DNA of 64,000 bases from Sphingopyxis sp. H073 (GTDB lineage: Bacteria > Pseudomonadota > Alphaproteobacteria > Sphingomonadales > Sphingomonadaceae). The notes beneath the pieces were generated by a model. It did not search any database, was not told where the DNA came from, and saw only the letters and a list, made by a program, of their open reading frames with translations. Positions 8,979 through 17,688 of this stretch are shown here, piece after piece (position 1 is the first letter of the stretch; every line of letters begins with the position of its first letter). The position numbers and the translations under genes are program-made. Where the stretch lies: positions 62,001-126,000 of the forward strand of contig NZ_LNSG01000004.1 of assembly GCF_001468395.1 (NCBI RefSeq). Direction: 5' to 3'.

Positions 8979-9443
8979 ATGAAGAGCAAAATTCTCACCG
9001 CCGGCCTGATCGCCGCGATGATGGTCCCGGCGATGGCACAGGCCCAGACCGGCGAACTCCGTCGCGACCGTCAGGACATCCGCCAGGAACAGCGCGACCT
9101 GAACCACGCCAAGCGCTACGGCGATCGCGGCGACGTCCGCGATGCGCGTGACGATGTGCGCGATGCGAAGCGCGAATATCGCGAGGACAAACGCGACTGG
9201 CGCCGCGACGCGCGCTATCAGAATTATCGCGCTCCGTTCCGCTACCAGCAGTTCCGGGTCGGACAGGCGCTGCGTCCCACCTATTACGCCCCGGCCTATC
9301 GGCCCGCATGGGACCGCCGTTGGGGCGTGCCGCGGGCGGGTGCGGGCCTGACCTATGTCCGCCACTATAACGATCTGCTGCTGGTCAACGTGCGAACCGG
9401 CAAGGTGGTCAAGGTGTATCGCAACGAGTTCCGCTGGCGCTAA
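8979..9443 (+). CDS. RcnB-like exported basic protein
   Basis: A 154-residue secreted protein of the RcnB family, periplasmic proteins linked to nickel/cobalt homeostasis in E. coli. The signal peptide ends near AMAQAQ (residue 24). The middle (about 30-75) is a repetitive Arg/Asp run of the RDxRD and DVRDA type, probably helical. The C-terminal family domain (about 85-154) ends in ...TGKVVKVYRNEFRW. ATG at 8979 is chosen over an in-frame ATG at 8961 because AAGGA lies 8 bases before it and the signal peptide then starts at once with MKSK. The metal role is known for the family only. A terminator follows. Confidence 0.75.
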   Translation: MKSKILTAGLIAAMMVPAMAQAQTGELRRDRQDIRQEQRDLNHAKRYGDRGDVRDARDDVRDAKREYREDKRDWRRDARYQNYRAPFRYQQFRVGQALRPTYYAPAYRPAWDRRWGVPRAGAGLTYVRHYNDLLLVNVRTGKVVKVYRNEFRWR

Positions 9444-9459
9444 ATGACGGCGGATCGGG

Positions 9460-9493
9460 AAGGGCCGGGCGCGAAAATCGTCCGGCCCTTTTC
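9460..9493 (+). terminator. rho-independent terminator after the RcnB-like gene
   Basis: AAGGGCCGG (9460-9468) pairs with CCGGCCCTT (9482-9490) and is followed by TTTC. It separates the RcnB-like gene from the lipoprotein. Confidence 0.65.
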
Positions 9494-9553
9494 GCATTTG
9501 CTTGCCGCGTCGATCGGCGTAGCTTCGCCTCACCTTGGATGGGGAGAGGTCCG

Positions 9554-9949
9554 ATGAAGAAAATCGTCCTGCTGGCTGCGCTTTCGATGCTCGCCGCCTG
9601 TTCGCAAAAGACTGAAGAGAAAAAGGAAACGCCTGCCGAACCGGTCGCCGAAGCGGCGCCGGCACCGGCAGCCGACTCGGGAACGGCTCCGGGCACCTAT
9701 GACGTGAAGATGGCCGACGGCACGATGGGTACGACCACGATCAACGCCGACGGCACCTATGTCGACACCGATGCCAAGGGCAAGCAGGTGAAGGGACTCT
9801 TCGCCGCCCACGACGGCAAGGATTGCTTCGATCCCGAAGGCGACGAGATGGGCATGTGCTGGGCGGTTTCGAAACCCGCCGCCGACGGCAGCTTCACCGC
9901 CACCGCCGACGACGGCACGGTTGTGACGGTGACCCCGAAGAAGCAATGA
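9554..9949 (+). CDS. small lipoprotein, function unknown
   Basis: A 131-residue lipoprotein. The signal peptide ends in the lipobox LAAC (Cys at about residue 16). A Lys/Glu then Ala/Pro-rich linker (about 18-42) leads to a compact domain of short beta strands (GTYDVKMADGTMGTTTINADG and VTVTPKK), with two Cys in KDCFDPEGDEMGMCW that could pair. Start ATG at 9554 follows GGGGAGAGG. I do not recognise a named family. It is probably anchored in the outer or inner membrane facing the periplasm. Confidence 0.7.
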   Translation: MKKIVLLAALSMLAACSQKTEEKKETPAEPVAEAAPAPAADSGTAPGTYDVKMADGTMGTTTINADGTYVDTDAKGKQVKGLFAAHDGKDCFDPEGDEMGMCWAVSKPAADGSFTATADDGTVVTVTPKKQ

Positions 9950-9983
9950 CGAGGCGCGCCTGAGGTCTGCCGCAGGGGCGCGA

Positions 9984-10442
9984 TCAGTCGCCCCAGATAT
10001 GGTCGGTCTGGATCCAGCCCTTGCGGCCACCGACGTTGAACAGGCACCAACCTTTCTGGCAGTCGGTGATCCGGCCGACGACGCCCGGCTGCGCGCGAAA
10101 GGCGACCGCGGCGGACGTATCGGGCTCCTCGCGCATCGGACGGATCTCGCCGGTCACGATCGCGGTGCGCGTGCGGCTCAGTAGCCGTGCCGCCATCCAG
10201 CCCTGTGTGCCGTCGGGATCCTCGATCTTGCGCCAGGTCTCGTGCCGCGCGATCACCTTCACCGGCAGATCCTTGCGCCGATATTCCCAGGTGACAGGGA
10301 CGTCGGGCGACGGCCCCTTGCGCATCCGCGCCTCGTCGACGCTGATCGACGCCCAATAGGGCAATTCGACGTCGGATTGCGCGGCGGCCGGTCCCACGGC
10401 GGCAAGCAGCATCAGGCTGGTCAGGATCTGGCGGCTGGTCAT
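9984..10442 (-). CDS. exported SH3-like domain protein
   Basis: A 152-residue protein with a signal peptide (cleavage near GPAAAQS, residue 22) and two consecutive bacterial SH3-like repeats: about 32-88 (SVDEARMRKGPS...GTQGWM) and 95-150 (GEIRPMREEPD...GWIQTDHIWG). The RxGPS and W-x-K-I-ED words are hallmarks of the SH3_4-type family that binds cell wall or acts as a periplasmic scaffold. It is a single gene, convergent with the lipoprotein. Its ligand is unknown. Confidence 0.75.
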   Translation of the reverse strand: MTSRQILTSLMLLAAVGPAAAQSDVELPYWASISVDEARMRKGPSPDVPVTWEYRRKDLPVKVIARHETWRKIEDPDGTQGWMAARLLSRTRTAIVTGEIRPMREEPDTSAAVAFRAQPGVVGRITDCQKGWCLFNVGGRKGWIQTDHIWGD

Positions 10443-10568
10443 ACCCCTGCCTTGTCAAAGTCGTGCCGGCATTTCAACCGTTCGCCGCGCAAAAGGATGC
10501 GTTCGTCCCCAGCCTTTTCGCGCCGCCCCCTCTTGACCCCCGTGCCGCGGCGCGCTCTACCCGCGGCC

Positions 10569-11567
10569 ATGCCCGATTCATCCCGCCCGAAGCGCCCGCG
10601 CGTCATCGTCACCCGCCAGCTGATGCCGCATGTCGAGGCGCGCATGGCCGAATTGTTCGACGCCCAGCTTTCGGCGCACGATCACGCCTTCACCAAGGAC
10701 GAATTGAAAGCCGCGGTCGCGGACTGCGACGTGCTGGTGCCGACGGTGACCGACGAGATCGACGCCGAAGTGATCGGCGCGGCCGGCGAGCGGCTTAAGC
10801 TTATCGCCAATTTCGGCGCCGGCGTCGACCATATCGACCTTGCCGCCGCGCGCGCGAAAGGCATCATGGTGTCGAACACCCCGGGCGTCTTCACCGAGGA
10901 CACCGCCGACATGACGATGGCGCTGATCCTCAGCGTTCCCCGCCGCCTTGCCGAGGGCGAGAAGCTGATGCGATCGGGCAAATGGGCCGGCTGGGCACCG
11001 AGCGCGATGCTCGGCCACCGCGTCGGCGGCAAGCTGCTCGGCATCATCGGCATGGGGCGGATCGGGCTGGCGGTCGCGCACCGCGCCCGCGCCTTCGGCT
11101 TGTCGATCCATTACCACAACCGCCGCCGCCTGCCCGAAGCCATCGAGGAGGAACTGGGCGCGAGCTACCACGCCAGCGTCGACACGCTGCTTCGCATCAG
11201 CGACGTGGTGACGATCCATTGCCCGCATACGTCCGAAACGCACGAGCTGGTGAATGCCGCGCGGATCGGGGCGATGAAGCCGACCGCCTACCTGATCAAC
11301 ACCGCACGCGGCGAGATCGTCGATGAAAAGGCGCTGATCGCGGCGCTCCAGACCGGCCGTATCGCGGGCGCGGGGCTCGACGTCTATACGCACGAACCCG
11401 CGGTCGACCCGGCGCTGCTCGCGCTCGACAATGTCGTGCTGCTGCCGCACCTCGGCTCGGCGACGATCGAGGGCCGCGAGGCGTCGGGCGAAAAGGTTAT
11501 CGCCAACATCCGCGCCTGGTGCGACGGGCATCGCCCGCCCGATCAGGTGCTGGAGGGCTGGGCCTGA
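10569..11567 (+). CDS. D-2-hydroxyacid dehydrogenase (glyoxylate/hydroxypyruvate reductase-like)
   Basis: A 332-residue NAD(P)-dependent D-isomer-specific dehydrogenase. The Rossmann motif is GIIGMGRIGLAVA near residue 158. Catalytic Arg is in NTARGEIVDE near 246, Glu in THEP near 275 and His in LLPHLGSAT near 295. NFGAGVDHIDL is typical of the GRHPR/glyoxylate reductase branch. ATG at 10569 is chosen because it precedes the substrate-binding domain by about 10 residues; extending upstream would add about 109 residues of unrelated sequence. Substrate not determined. Confidence 0.88.
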   Translation: MPDSSRPKRPRVIVTRQLMPHVEARMAELFDAQLSAHDHAFTKDELKAAVADCDVLVPTVTDEIDAEVIGAAGERLKLIANFGAGVDHIDLAAARAKGIMVSNTPGVFTEDTADMTMALILSVPRRLAEGEKLMRSGKWAGWAPSAMLGHRVGGKLLGIIGMGRIGLAVAHRARAFGLSIHYHNRRRLPEAIEEELGASYHASVDTLLRISDVVTIHCPHTSETHELVNAARIGAMKPTAYLINTARGEIVDEKALIAALQTGRIAGAGLDVYTHEPAVDPALLALDNVVLLPHLGSATIEGREASGEKVIANIRAWCDGHRPPDQVLEGWA

Positions 11568-11599
11568 GCCCAGCCTCGCGGGGGGGCGCAAGACCGCTC

Positions 11600-11629
11600 T
11601 GGATTGCTTCGCTTCGCTCGCAAGGACGG
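11600..11629. repeat. half copy of the GGATTGCTTCGC-type intergenic repeat
   Basis: GGATTGCTTCGCTTCGCTCG followed by CAAGGACG matches one arm of the repeat at 24805-24889. It fills most of the 68-base gap between two convergent genes. Confidence 0.4.
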
Positions 11630-11635
11630 GGGAGA

Positions 11636-13039
11636 TCAATCCCCCGTCAAAATCCGGTCGACGAGCTGCTTCACCGTCGGGGTGAAGTTGTTCGAATAAA
11701 AGGGATCGGTCTTGAAGTTGAACGCGGCGTGGCCCGCGAACATCAGATTCTGTTCGACATCGCCGCCGTGCGCGATGTCCTGCAGCGTCTTCTGGATGCA
11801 GAAGCTGCGCGGATCGGCGAGGTAGCCGGTCGAATAATCGTCATGGTCTTTCCATGCCGAGAAACCGCAGTGCGATAGGCAGCCCATGCAGTCGGCCTGA
11901 TCCTTGCGAATGACGCTTTTGTCGGTGTCGGTGACGAAGACGACGGTGTTGTCGGGGGTCTTGAGCGCTTCGGTATAGCCCTCCGCGACCCAGTCGCGCG
12001 CGCGGTCGCGGTCGTGCGGGGTGACCCAGAAATTCTTGCCCTTCACCCCGACGTCGAGCTGGACGACATGATCGCCCGCTTCCTGCTTCGAATAGGGAAT
12101 CTGGCGTTCCGAGCGCGCTTCGAGATCGCGGAGGAACGGGTTGCGCACGGCGCTCGAATAAAAGCCGGTCGGCGAGAAGCGGTGGAGCAGCACGTCGCCC
12201 TCGTCGAGAGTGCGGAGGCGGTCCTTCCATTCCTGCGGGATCGGGCTTTCCTCGGTCAGCAAGGGCCGCGTGCCATATTGGAAGACGATCTGGCCGAGTT
12301 CGGGATTGTCGATCCAATGCTCCCAGTCGCGCAAGTACCAGACTCCGCCGGCCATCACGATCGGCACGTCGTCCGAAATTCCCTCGGCGCGCATCGTGTC
12401 GCGCAGCGCCTTGACACGCGGATAGGGATCCTCGGGCTTGCGCGGATCCTCGGCGTTCGACAGGCCGTTGTGACCGCCCGCAAGCCACGGATCCTCGTAC
12501 ACCACCGCCGCCATCAGGTCGGCGACCTTGTGATAGGCGCGCTTCCACAGCGCCCGGAAGGCGCGCGCGGACGAGATGATCGGCAGGTAATTCACATTGT
12601 GCTTCGCCGCGATCTCGCTGAGCTTGTACGGCATCCCCGCGCCGCAGGTCACGCCGGTCACGAGGCCCCTGGTCTTTTCGAGCACGCCCTCGAGCACCTG
12701 CTGCGCGCCGCCCATTTCCCAGAGCACATTGATGTTGATCGCGCCCTTACCGCTCGCGATGTCATAGGCGCGCCGCACCTGTTCGACCGCGCCGTCGATC
12801 GCATATTGGATCAGTTCCTGGTGACGCTCCTTGCGCGTCGCAGCGCGATAGATTTGCGGAATGACATTGCCGTCGGCGTCGTAGCTGTCGGCATTGACCG
12901 CCGAAACGGTACCGATCCCGCCCGCCGCCGCCCATGCGCCGCTCGACATATGGTTGGTCGCCGATACGCCCTTGCCACCCTCCACGAGCGGCCACACTTC
13001 ACGGCCACCGTAAAGGATGGGCTTCAAACCTTTGAACAC
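11636..13039 (-). CDS. nitronate monooxygenase-type NAD(P)H-dependent flavin oxidoreductase
   Basis: A 467-residue FMN-dependent TIM-barrel protein of the nitronate monooxygenase/2-nitropropane dioxygenase family. Core features are GAWAAAGGIGTVSAV near residue 33, GVTCGAGMP near 128, IVMAGGVWYLRDW near 225 and FQYGTRPLLTEES near 250. It is about 100 residues longer than the classical enzyme. The extra C-terminal part contains DCMGCLSHCGFSAW, a CxxCxxxC cluster that could hold a metal or iron-sulfur centre. Start GTG at 13039 follows AGAGG with 6-base spacing. It lies downstream of the glycosyltransferase with its own promoter. Confidence 0.8.
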   Translation of the reverse strand: MFKGLKPILYGGREVWPLVEGGKGVSATNHMSSGAWAAAGGIGTVSAVNADSYDADGNVIPQIYRAATRKERHQELIQYAIDGAVEQVRRAYDIASGKGAININVLWEMGGAQQVLEGVLEKTRGLVTGVTCGAGMPYKLSEIAAKHNVNYLPIISSARAFRALWKRAYHKVADLMAAVVYEDPWLAGGHNGLSNAEDPRKPEDPYPRVKALRDTMRAEGISDDVPIVMAGGVWYLRDWEHWIDNPELGQIVFQYGTRPLLTEESPIPQEWKDRLRTLDEGDVLLHRFSPTGFYSSAVRNPFLRDLEARSERQIPYSKQEAGDHVVQLDVGVKGKNFWVTPHDRDRARDWVAEGYTEALKTPDNTVVFVTDTDKSVIRKDQADCMGCLSHCGFSAWKDHDDYSTGYLADPRSFCIQKTLQDIAHGGDVEQNLMFAGHAAFNFKTDPFYSNNFTPTVKQLVDRILTGD

Positions 13040-13088
13040 ACTAAACCTCTTTCTCTCCGCCCGGCCTTCGTCGCGCCGGAACCCCCGT

Positions 13089-13127
13089 TTACCGCTTCCG
13101 TAAGCGGAAGCCGGCCATGAAAGTCAA
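13089..13127 (-). promoter_or_regulatory. promoter with overlapping operator for the flavin oxidoreductase gene
   Basis: On the minus strand TTGACT (13127-13122), 18 bases, TTACGG (13103-13098) form a plausible -35/-10. The -10 is embedded in overlapping inverted repeats: TTAC-N7-GTAA at 13089-13103, CCGCTT-N4-AAGCGG at 13092-13107 and CTTCC-N6-GGAAG at 13095-13110. A repressor bound there would block polymerase. Confidence 0.45.
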
Positions 13128-13139
13128 TGGGGGCGCCCC

Positions 13140-14309
13140 CTATTCCCCGGAGAAAAGGCTGCGACCCTTGAGCGCGCGACCATAGAGATTTTCATAGGCC
13201 GCGACCATGATTGATTCGTCGAAGCGCGCCGCCGCGACATCGCGGTTTGCGTGGCCAATGCGCGCGCGAAGTGCAGCGTCTTCGGTCAATGTTGCCAAGG
13301 CCTTGCGGAAGGCGGCCTCGTCGGCAGCGACGAAGGGGAAATTCTGCCCCGACACCATTGCCGCGACGTCGCCGACGTCGGGGCTGACCACGGGCAAGCC
13401 TGCCGCCATCGCCTCGATCACCGCGATCGGCGCCTGTTCGCTCCGCGACGACAGCGCGAGCATATCGAAATGGCCGATCCAGCGTGCAGGCTCGGCCATG
13501 AAGCCGGGCATGACCAGCCGGTCGGCGATCCCGGCAGCGGCCGCCTCGGCGGCGATCGCCGCACGCTCGGGCCCTTCGCCGACGATCACCAGCCGGACTT
13601 TACCGGGCAGCGTGGCGACGGCGCGGACGAGCCGCGGCATATCCTTGACCTTGCGCAGCCCGGCAACGGTGCCGATCACCACTTCGCCCTTCCGCCGCTC
13701 GAACCCCGGGATCGGCACGTCGGGACCGCGCGCGTAAGCGGCAACGTCGATCCCGTTGCGGATCAGTTGCACGCGCCGCCGTTTGCGCCATTCGTCGGCG
13801 GCGATCCGTTCGAGTTGCGTCGACGGCACAACCAGCGCCTCGGTCGTCGGCAGCGCGACATAGCGGAACCAGTTGCGCTTCCGGTTGCGACGGAGGCTCT
13901 CATCCTCGTTGAAGCCGTCCTCGTGGTGGATCATCGGCGGCAGGTGCAGGAAGGGCGAGAATATACGGTGCGCCATCACCCCGTCCATCGCGCCCCAATT
14001 ATAGCTGAGTACCAGATCGAAGCGCCGCATATAGCGCGCGAGCGCGCGATAGCGCGACGGCCCCGGCTTGCCATGGAGCGGAGGTGCATCGGCTGGGAAA
14101 CGCACGTCGATGCCGGGGTCAATCGCAGCGCGCGCGTCCAGCGCGTCGGGCATCGCCGACAGGATGACATGCCGCGCACGCGGCCCCATCAGGTTCATCA
14201 GCCGGACAGCGCGCGCCTCCTTCCCGCCCAGCGAAAAGCCGGAATGGAGGTGCAAGATCCGCACGGGGGCGCGGTTGCCCGTCACGTCGGCGGCAGGTCC
14301 GATATCCAC
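13140..14309 (-). CDS. glycosyltransferase family 4
   Basis: A GT-B fold sugar transferase of about 381-389 residues. The N-terminal motif LHLHSGFSLGGKEARAVRL resembles sugar-binding GT4 starts, and HEDGF lies near 133. The C-terminal nucleotide-sugar domain contains GTVAGLRKVKD near 218, VGEGPER near 250 and SEQAPIAVIEAMAAGLPVVSPDVG near 302, with the ExxxxxxPV pattern. Starts are GTG at 14309 or GTG at 14285; the latter overlaps the upstream hydrolase stop by 4 bases (GTGA), suggesting coupling, and may be the true start. Acceptor unknown. Confidence 0.87.
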   Translation of the reverse strand: MDIGPAADVTGNRAPVRILHLHSGFSLGGKEARAVRLMNLMGPRARHVILSAMPDALDARAAIDPGIDVRFPADAPPLHGKPGPSRYRALARYMRRFDLVLSYNWGAMDGVMAHRIFSPFLHLPPMIHHEDGFNEDESLRRNRKRNWFRYVALPTTEALVVPSTQLERIAADEWRKRRRVQLIRNGIDVAAYARGPDVPIPGFERRKGEVVIGTVAGLRKVKDMPRLVRAVATLPGKVRLVIVGEGPERAAIAAEAAAAGIADRLVMPGFMAEPARWIGHFDMLALSSRSEQAPIAVIEAMAAGLPVVSPDVGDVAAMVSGQNFPFVAADEAAFRKALATLTEDAALRARIGHANRDVAAARFDESIMVAAYENLYGRALKGRSLFSGE

Positions 14310-15157
14310 ATATCGATCGCGGTGCGCGCCTCGCCCTCGTCCATCGTCGGGGCGTGGCCGACGTGCGGCACCTCGACAAGCCGCGCTTTGGGCAAGGCAT
14401 CCGCCATCTTCCGTGCCGCTCCGGCCGACACGATGTCCGACAGCGCCCCGCGCAGGATCAGCACCGGAACATCACCAAGCGCCTGATAGGCCGGCCACAG
14501 GTCGACCCCCGCATCGCCGCCGTTCGGTACGCGCAGCGGCGCGGCGATCTGCTTGTCGTAATCGGTGACGATCCGCCCTTCCTGCGTCAGCCGGTGGGTG
14601 CGTTTGGTGATGCGCAGCCAGTCGTGGATGTCATAGGCGGGATAGATAGCGGCGTTGAGCTCACCATAGGCACGCGCCGCGTGGATCCACGTCGGCTGGC
14701 TGCCGCCCGCGCCGATATAGTCGCGGATACGGTCGAGCCCCGCCTTTTCCAGCTCGGGCCCGACGTCGTTGAGCACCGCCCCGACGATCCGTCCCGGCTG
14801 GGTCGCCGCGAGAAGCATCGAAACGAGTCCGCCCAGCGACGTGCCGACCGTCGCAAACCGCTCGATCGTCAGCTCGTCGAGCAGCGCGACCACGTCCTGC
14901 ACATAGGTGAGCGGGACGTAGGTCATCGGATCCTTGGCATAGGCGCTCTCGCCGCGACCGCGGAATTCGGCGACGATCACCCGCCGTTTCGCCGCCATGT
15001 GCGGGGCGAGCGCCTCGAAATCGCGGGCGTTACGCGCGAGACCCGGCATACAGAGGATCGGCGGGGCGGCCTCGCTGCCCTTCGGCCCCGCATAGATGCG
15101 CGCGTGCAGGCGGACGCCGTCGTGCGACCACCAATAATGGTCGTCCCAGTCGCGCAT
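14282..15157 (-). CDS. alpha/beta hydrolase
   Basis: A 291-residue soluble alpha/beta-fold hydrolase. It has the nucleophile elbow GTSLGG near residue 115, oxyanion region MPGLARNARDF near 38, acid Asp near 240 (LRGALSDIV) and His in VGHAPT near 270. ATG at 15157 is chosen because AGGA lies 6 bases upstream and MRDWDDHYW is a natural start; in-frame upstream sequence has no family similarity. It is divergent from the aldehyde dehydrogenase and translationally coupled to the glycosyltransferase. Substrate unknown. Confidence 0.85.
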   Translation of the reverse strand: MRDWDDHYWWSHDGVRLHARIYAGPKGSEAAPPILCMPGLARNARDFEALAPHMAAKRRVIVAEFRGRGESAYAKDPMTYVPLTYVQDVVALLDELTIERFATVGTSLGGLVSMLLAATQPGRIVGAVLNDVGPELEKAGLDRIRDYIGAGGSQPTWIHAARAYGELNAAIYPAYDIHDWLRITKRTHRLTQEGRIVTDYDKQIAAPLRVPNGGDAGVDLWPAYQALGDVPVLILRGALSDIVSAGAARKMADALPKARLVEVPHVGHAPTMDEGEARTAIDMWISDLPPT

Positions 15158-15320
15158 GATGTCCTGCCTTGCCGAAATCGCGCGTCCCTTTCTCGTCGCC
15201 GCAACCATCGCCCCTCGCGCGTCTATCGCCGCCCAGCGCGCCCGGCGCAAGCCATCCGTCGCATCGGCGCGGTCAGGCCGGTTGCCGCCATCTGCTTTCA
15301 CCGATAAGAGGCGGGGGACC

Positions 15321-16766
15321 ATGAGCGACACGCTGCTTTCCTTCGAACCCGCGACCGGCAACGAACTGTGGCGCGGGGCGGCGAGCGATGTCGACCGGGA
15401 AGTCGCGATCGCGCGCGGCGCTTGGCCCGCATGGGCGTCGAAGGCGGTTGCCTTCCGCTCCGAAGCGCTCCGCCGCTTTGCCGACCGGGTGAAGGCCGAA
15501 GGCGAAGTGCTCGCCGACCTGATCGCGCGCGAGACGGGGAAGCCGCTGTGGGAAGCCCGCACCGAAGTCGAATCGGTCGCGAACAAGGTCGATATCTCGA
15601 TCAAGGCCTATGCCGAACGCACGCCCAACCGCCGTATCGAGGGCGCCATGGGGCTACGCAACGCGGTGCGCCACAAGCCGCACGGCACGCTTGCGGTCCT
15701 CGGCCCCTATAATTTTCCGGCGCATCTGCCGAACGGCCATATCGTCCCCGCGCTGCTCGCGGGCAATTCGGTGGTGTTCAAGCCCTCCGAAAAGACGCCC
15801 GCGGTTGGCGCGAAACTCGTCGAGCTGTTCCACAGCGCGGGCGTACCCGAAGAGGTGCTGCGCCTGGTCGTCGGCGGCCCCGACGCCGGCAAGGCGCTTG
15901 CCGGCCATGACGGGCTGGACGGGCTGCTGTTCACGGGATCTGCCCGCACCGGGGTCGCGCTCAACCGCCAGTTCGCCGACAAGCCGGGCAAGATCCTCGC
16001 GCTCGAAATGGGCGGCAACAACCCGATCGTGGTGTGGGACACCGCCGATATCGCGACCGCCGCCATATTGGTGGTGCAATCGGCTTTCCTCAGCGCGGGG
16101 CAGCGTTGCAGCAACGCGCGCCGCCTGATCGTCAAGGAAAGCATGGCGGAGCCGCTTCTCGAAGCGGTCAAGACGCTGTCGAACCGGCTGATCGTCGACC
16201 ATCCGCACGCCGACCCCGCGCCCTATATGGGGCCGGTGATCGACAATGAGGCGGCCGACCAACTGACCGAAAGCTTCCTGATCCTGATGTCGAACGGTGG
16301 GCAGGTCATCCGCCATATGTCTCGGCCGGTCGCTGGTAGGCCTTTCCTCACGCCCGGCATCATCGATGTGACGGCAATGCCGGAGCGACCCGATGTCGAG
16401 CATTTCGGCCCGCTGTTACAGGTGGTTCGCGTCGAAAGTTTCGAGGCCGCGATCGCCGAAGCGAACAATACGAGCTTCGGCCTCTCGGCCTCGCTGATCG
16501 GCGGCACGCCGCAGCTTTACGACCAGTTCTGGGCGAATGCGCGCGCGGGTGTGATCAACTGGAATCGCCCGACCAACGGCGCATCCTCCGCCGCCCCGTT
16601 TGGCGGGATCGGGCTGTCGGGCAACCACCGCCCGAGCGCCTTCTACGCCGCCGACTATTGCGCCTACCCCGTCGCGAGCGCCGAAAGCGACGCGATGCGG
16701 GCGTCGATCGGGGTCGGGCTTCGCGATCCCGAAGGGTCGCAGCTTGTAACCAAGAAGTATCTTTAG
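15321..16766 (+). CDS. astD: succinylglutamate-semialdehyde dehydrogenase (AstD)
   Basis: NAD-dependent oxidation of N-succinylglutamate 5-semialdehyde, the fourth step of the arginine succinyltransferase pathway. The 481-residue protein is typical in length. It has GPYNFPAHLPNGHIVPALL near 134 (diagnostic of AstD), LEMGGNNP with catalytic Glu near 230 and GQRCSNARR with catalytic Cys near 263. Start ATG at 15321 follows GCGGGGGACC. The other ast genes are not in the window, so the pathway must be completed elsewhere or this enzyme serves another semialdehyde. A hairpin follows the stop. Confidence 0.88.
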   Translation: MSDTLLSFEPATGNELWRGAASDVDREVAIARGAWPAWASKAVAFRSEALRRFADRVKAEGEVLADLIARETGKPLWEARTEVESVANKVDISIKAYAERTPNRRIEGAMGLRNAVRHKPHGTLAVLGPYNFPAHLPNGHIVPALLAGNSVVFKPSEKTPAVGAKLVELFHSAGVPEEVLRLVVGGPDAGKALAGHDGLDGLLFTGSARTGVALNRQFADKPGKILALEMGGNNPIVVWDTADIATAAILVVQSAFLSAGQRCSNARRLIVKESMAEPLLEAVKTLSNRLIVDHPHADPAPYMGPVIDNEAADQLTESFLILMSNGGQVIRHMSRPVAGRPFLTPGIIDVTAMPERPDVEHFGPLLQVVRVESFEAAIAEANNTSFGLSASLIGGTPQLYDQFWANARAGVINWNRPTNGASSAAPFGGIGLSGNHRPSAFYAADYCAYPVASAESDAMRASIGVGLRDPEGSQLVTKKYL

Positions 16767-16788
16767 GGTCCTGACCCTGAGACAGTCT

Positions 16789-16817
16789 CGTCACCCCGGA
16801 CTTGATCCGGGGTGACG
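16789..16817. repeat. CGTCACCCCGGA hairpin repeat, probable terminator
   Basis: CGTCACCCCGGA, loop CTTGA, TCCGGGGTGACG: a perfect 12-base stem directly after the aldehyde dehydrogenase. It belongs to the same word family as the repeat at 7207-7280 and probably doubles as a terminator. Confidence 0.65.
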
Positions 16818-16899
16818 GCGTATTGAGGCAATTTTACCTTCATCACCGTCAATAAAGCCTGCTTTGCCATTCGCGGCATGCTGGACCACCTATCATGCC

Positions 16900-17688
16900 A
16901 TGGAAAAGTCTCTCCCTTCTGCGGGCAAGCTCTGGCTCGTCGGCGCCGGTCCGGGCGACCCCGACCTTTTGACCTTGCGCGCCGCGCGACTGCTGCAGAG
17001 CGCCGACCTTGTCGTTCATGACGGGCTGGTTGGCGACGGCGTACTCGCGCTGATCCCGGCGCACGTCGAACGGATCAGCGTCGCCAAGCAGCGCAGCCGC
17101 CACACGATGAAGCAGGAGCTGATCAACGAGTTGCTCGTGCGTGAAACGCTCGCGGGCAAACAGGTCGTGCGCCTGAAGGGCGGCGATCCGTTCATCTTCG
17201 GGCGCGGCGGCGAAGAGCTCGACGCGGCGCGCGAAGCGGGCATCGCGGTCGAGGTCGTCCCCGGCATTACCGCCGCGGCGGGCTGCGCCGCGCAGGCCGG
17301 CCTCCCCCTCACCCACCGCGAGGATGCGAGCGCGGTCACTTTCGTCGCGGGTCAGTGCAAGGATCTGACCGATCAGGACTGGTCGGGGCTCGCGGGACAT
17401 GGCCGCACCCTGGTCATCTACATGGGCCTTGCGACCGCCAATGCGATCGCCGACAAGCTGATCGCGGATGGCGTTTCGCCCGACCTGCCCGTCGCGGTGG
17501 TCGAGCGCGGGACCACCGCCGAAGCGCGCGTCCTTCGCACGCTGCTGACCGATCTCGGCGACCTCGTCGCGCGCGAACGGGTCGCCAGTCCGGCGCTGAT
17601 CATCGTCGGCAAGGTTGCAGCGCGCGCAGACGCGCTCGATTGCCTCGGCGCACCGGGCGTCGCGGCTCAAATAAGGGACTTCACATGA
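16900..17688 (+). CDS. cobA: uroporphyrinogen-III C-methyltransferase
   Basis: SAM-dependent double methylation of uroporphyrinogen III to precorrin-2, the first step to siroheme (needed by CysI) and cobalamin. A 262-residue methyltransferase-only form: VGAGPGDPDLLT near residue 12, RLKGGDPFIFGRGGEE near 95 and PGITAAAGCAA near 122. It lacks the CysG dehydrogenase/chelatase domain. ATG at 16900 gives MEKSLPSAGKLWLVGAG. First gene of the sulfite-reduction operon; its last bases ATGA overlap the next start. Confidence 0.93.
   Translation: MEKSLPSAGKLWLVGAGPGDPDLLTLRAARLLQSADLVVHDGLVGDGVLALIPAHVERISVAKQRSRHTMKQELINELLVRETLAGKQVVRLKGGDPFIFGRGGEELDAAREAGIAVEVVPGITAAAGCAAQAGLPLTHREDASAVTFVAGQCKDLTDQDWSGLAGHGRTLVIYMGLATANAIADKLIADGVSPDLPVAVVERGTTAEARVLRTLLTDLGDLVARERVASPALIIVGKVAARADALDCLGAPGVAAQIRDFT

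Noticed and set aside
15158..15604. Long N-terminal extension of the alpha/beta hydrolase frame
   Set aside because: The extra residues overlap the start of the astD-like gene on the other strand and are low in family similarity; AGGA before ATG 15157 marks the real start.
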